Below, piece after piece: positions 61,390-64,000 of a stretch of 64,000 bases of DNA; position 1 is the stretch's first letter; the number at the start of each line of letters is the position of its first letter. The stretch is from contig CAMQGK010000058.1 in NCBI GenBank assembly GCA_947000775.1, positions 2,610,001 to 2,674,000 of the forward strand, read 5' to 3'. Source of the stretch: Pterois miles. Taxonomy: Eukaryota; Chordata; Actinopteri; Perciformes; Scorpaenidae. A model generated the notes under the pieces. That model saw nothing but the letters and a program-made list of their open reading frames with translations. It ran no database searches and was not told the origin of the DNA. Made by a program: the position numbers and the translations under genes.

Positions 61390-61575
61390 CTTCATGGCCG
61401 GAGGCATTACTGTATGTTTTCAGTTTGTCTGCCCGTCCGTCCAAGCGTTCGTCTTGTGAGCGTGATATCTCAGGTCAAATGTCCACTTGGACTCAAGGAT
61501 GAAATGATTCGATTTTTGAGGTAAAGGTCACTGTGACCTCAAAACACTTTTTTTGGCCTTAACTCAAGAATTTGA
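61390..61575 (+). repeat. Interspersed repeat, GGCCGGAGGCATTA type
   Basis: CATGGCCGGAGGCATTACTG, GAGCGTGATATCTCAGGTC, ATTCGATTTTTGAGGTAAAG and GTCACTGTGACCTCA are blocks of a common fish repeat. Confidence 0.55.
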
Positions 61576-61736
61576 GTGTTTTTGTTGGTGGAGCAGCAGG
61601 ATGGCTTACTTCTGGAGTAAAGGTTGGTAAATATGGTCACCATGGGTATCAGAGACGACAGAATCCAGTGAGCTAATCACCAGACACTGCAGGGGGGGCG
61701 GCAATGATGCGTAAATGTGATTTGGGTAGCTTGAAT

Positions 61737-62280
61737 TAAAGGGGACATGTCATGAAAAACTCTTTTTCAGTACTTATGCACATACATTTGGGTACCTAGA
61801 GTGCATACCAACCTTCAAACTGTGAAATAAGACAACCCAGTCAGTTTTTTGCGGGCTGCCTGGATCATAAAACGTGATTCAATAAGCCAATCACATTTGG
61901 TTCCCCTGTCTATGAAACATACAGGCTTATTAGAACGTAGTCCGGAGGGGGTTTCTTCAAATTTGGTACAAACGTCCACTTGGATTCAAGGATGAACCGA
62001 CCACCTCACAAATCAAAGTCCAATATTCACTCTCCTCTCAGCTCAGTGTTTGGTCTCCACCCACTGCCGAGGGAAGTATTTGTCTCTGTAGCTGCTAAAT
62101 GCTCCACCATGTTGGTGTCTAACTGGGTCTGCCTGCTGTTTACTGCTGAGCAGGCAGAGTACAGCGAGCTCATCAGAGCTTTTGTGGTTGGAAATTAGGT
62201 TGATGGGAGTGTATTTGAGGGCCAGAAAACTAAAACGACTTTTCTGTGGGTTAATCAGCATAAGCAACACCTTTTACATT
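61737..62280. repeat. Composite repeat region incl. copy 3 of the 20985/48660 family
   Basis: 61737-61930 opens AAAGGGGACATGTCATGAAA and looks like an abundant fish repeat. 62020-62180 reads, on the minus strand, ATGAGCTCGCTGTACTCTGC, then AGCAGTAAACAGCAGGCAG and TGGAGCATTTAGCAGCTA, matching the family at 48660-48920. Non-coding. Confidence 0.45.
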
Positions 62281-62996
62281 TTGAGCCAGTGTTAATATTA
62301 AAAAAACAAATGATTGCAGTTTTATGGATGGATGGTGAAGTGAAGACAGTGAAGGAGGCCAAGCCCTGCTGGGTCACCTTCAGGTTGCCTCCATCCACTA
62401 AGTGGTCTCTCTGGCTGAAGGCGAGGCCGCCGTAGCAGTCGGTGGAGCTCTGCCTTCACTAAACCCTCAGCTGGTCTTCATGCTTTAGTTCATAGGAACA
62501 TGTCAGCTTCTGCAGTACACTGCGTCATAGCCACCTGCACACAGTACCATGTAGGAGTAAATAAAGTAGTTGGTGGCAGTATAATCTCCTACCATACAAT
62601 ATAAAAGAAGCCAAACCTTTATGAGAAATTTCATCACCCTCACAACTGTCAGTTTTTCGCTTTTTATACTTTTTTTTTTTTTTTAAAAGGATAGTACTAT
62701 TTCTGGTGCCTTTGGTGGTAGCTGGTATGTTATGCTTTCAATTTCTAGACAAATGTGTGATTGAAATGAATAAAGAGGAAAACGCTGGCTGGCTTTATTC
62801 TAATGTTGGTACAGCATTTAAAATCAGCTAGTGGTACTTGGCTAAATGAAGCAGTGTACTAATGAAGAAAGAATCTGATCTGAAGTTCTCTATAAAGGTG
62901 AAAGTCTATACTCACCTACAGCCAAAAACAATATCCAGATCAAAAGATGCATATCTGTAACTAGTAAAGGGGAAGATGTTCATCATATTACCTTAA

Positions 62997-63140
62997 AAGA
63001 TAATCATTTATTAGTCCCACTGCAGACACATTTGCAGTGTTACAGCAGCAAAGGGGTTTATGCAATACCAAAAAGCATCAGTAAAAGAAAACCAAGATAT
63101 TATAGCGTAAATAAAGCAGTATAAAGTAAAAAACTGGTTC
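62997..63140 (-). repeat. L2/Maui-type retroposon 3' end, minus-strand copy
   Basis: TTATTAGTCCCACTGCAGAC, TGTTACAGCAGCAAAGGG and AAAAGCATCAGTAAAAG correspond block for block with 48945-49020. Confidence 0.65.
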
Positions 63141-63289
63141 AAGAACTCGTTCCCAAAAATAGTCTTACTGCCACGTATCTTGTTGGAAAGAGAGATTTGT
63201 TTTTCCTCCAGTGATTTTGGTGCCAGTTTGAAGCCCGTGCTGCTCAACTCTCATCATCACCGAGGCGAAACTCGGGCTTTTATTTTGAA

Positions 63290-63423
63290 AAGCCTGCCAG
63301 TCAGTATCGAGCGCTCTCATTGGTTCTTCCTATCAGCCAATGAAGGACGCTCTTACACGTATGTCCTCCTCTCTCCATGTGAGTGCCTGCTGCTAGCTGG
63401 CTACAAGCTAACAGATCATCATG
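63290..63423 (+). promoter_or_regulatory. Candidate promoter and first exon of a further plus-strand gene
   Basis: Two CCAAT-type boxes in opposite orientation (ATTGG 63319-63323; CCAAT 63337-63341) precede a pyrimidine-rich stretch (63364-63376) that could serve as a TOP-like start. About 45 bases on, AGATCATCATG is followed at once by a strong donor (GTAAGT, 63424). A first exon ending exactly on the ATG is frequent in ribosomal-protein and other housekeeping genes. The rest of the gene would lie right of the window; its identity is unknown. Confidence 0.35.
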
Positions 63424-64000
63424 GTAAGTTTAAACTGAGTAAAAGGAAGATTTATGAGTAATAAATGTTTTAATAGCTTGGTATGAAGATGTTTAATTAG
63501 CAACCTAGCTAACGACTGATGTAACGCTAATGTTACTGATAATTAATGTGCGCGTGCTGTCCTCATTGAATGTAAACATCAGTCTGGTCCACCAGTAGAA
63601 ATAGTCTGGTACAAAGACGACACCCAGAACTGCATTTAAAACCTGTTTAATTACATAATCTGAACCTCATTAACCCGCATATCTCATTAAACAGGATTTT
63701 CCTTGATGATCAAATGCTGTATTTGCATTCGGCACTAACTTCGCCAAACAGCACTAAGTTAAAATAGGTGTCGACTTGAAAAGTGGTCGCTTATCACTGT
63801 GTCATATTTAGTATGGTTAAAAACAGCTTGAGGCGTTAATGACATTTAACCATGGGGCCGTTGTGAAAATCAATATAGAGTAATTTCAGACAATCCCACT
63901 GTCTAATGTCATTTCATAAAAATCTAAAATGAACTCAAATGTCAAAGTAATGTAGTAGAGAGTATCTGATGTTCCCAGTATGTTTCCGAGCAAAGCTCCT

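Overview
The window is vertebrate nuclear DNA, almost certainly from a ray-finned (teleost) fish. It holds two intron-rich protein genes whose exons translate into close relatives of human TRAF2 and RABL6. The intervening DNA carries teleost-type interspersed repeats: L2/Maui-like tails ending in (TATCT)n or (TCTTA)n, tRNA-headed SINEs, hAT-like elements with AGGGCTGTC or AGGGCTGCA ends, and many microsatellites. There is no bacterial, organellar or CRISPR-like content. Assignments rest on reading translations and recalled family sequences; no search was run.

Layout. 1-22.4 kb is a gene-poor, repeat-rich flank. It holds a hAT-transposase-like BED finger fragment at the left edge, tRNA-headed repeats, a probable solo LTR near 3.5 kb, an (AT)n tract, a LINE reverse-transcriptase fragment containing a 1.6-kb array of 40-bp units (9.3-10.9 kb), nested repeats at 12.0-13.1 kb, a second reverse-transcriptase scrap at 14.6 kb and a long TTC tract. 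22.5-37.4 kb is traf2 on the minus strand (RING, zinc finger, coiled coil, MATH/TRAF-C). 37.4-39.9 kb is the divergent intergenic region, largely occupied by a TIR transposon. 39.9-57.6 kb is rabl6 on the plus strand, a 5' UTR exon plus 15 coding exons for 744 residues, with a 3' UTR that may reach 60.9 kb. 61-64 kb is repeats plus a likely first exon of a further plus-strand gene near 63.3-63.4 kb.

The two genes lie head to head. TRAF2 is a cytoplasmic RING adaptor of TNF-receptor signalling; RABL6 is an atypical large Ras-superfamily GTPase. Human TRAF2 and RABL6 lie in the same chromosomal neighbourhood (9q34.3), so the pairing is conserved synteny; I see no evidence for a shared pathway.

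Most worth following up: a clean 30-nt in-frame candidate microexon in the rabl6 GTPase region; a GC-AG intron in rabl6; the absence of a recognisable exon for the middle zinc fingers of traf2; two inverted copies of a roughly 1.0-1.2 kb TIR element bracketing the 5' part of traf2; a second MITE-like element with long TIRs near 41 kb; and a minisatellite amplified from a reverse-transcriptase coding segment. I found no new multi-gene system.
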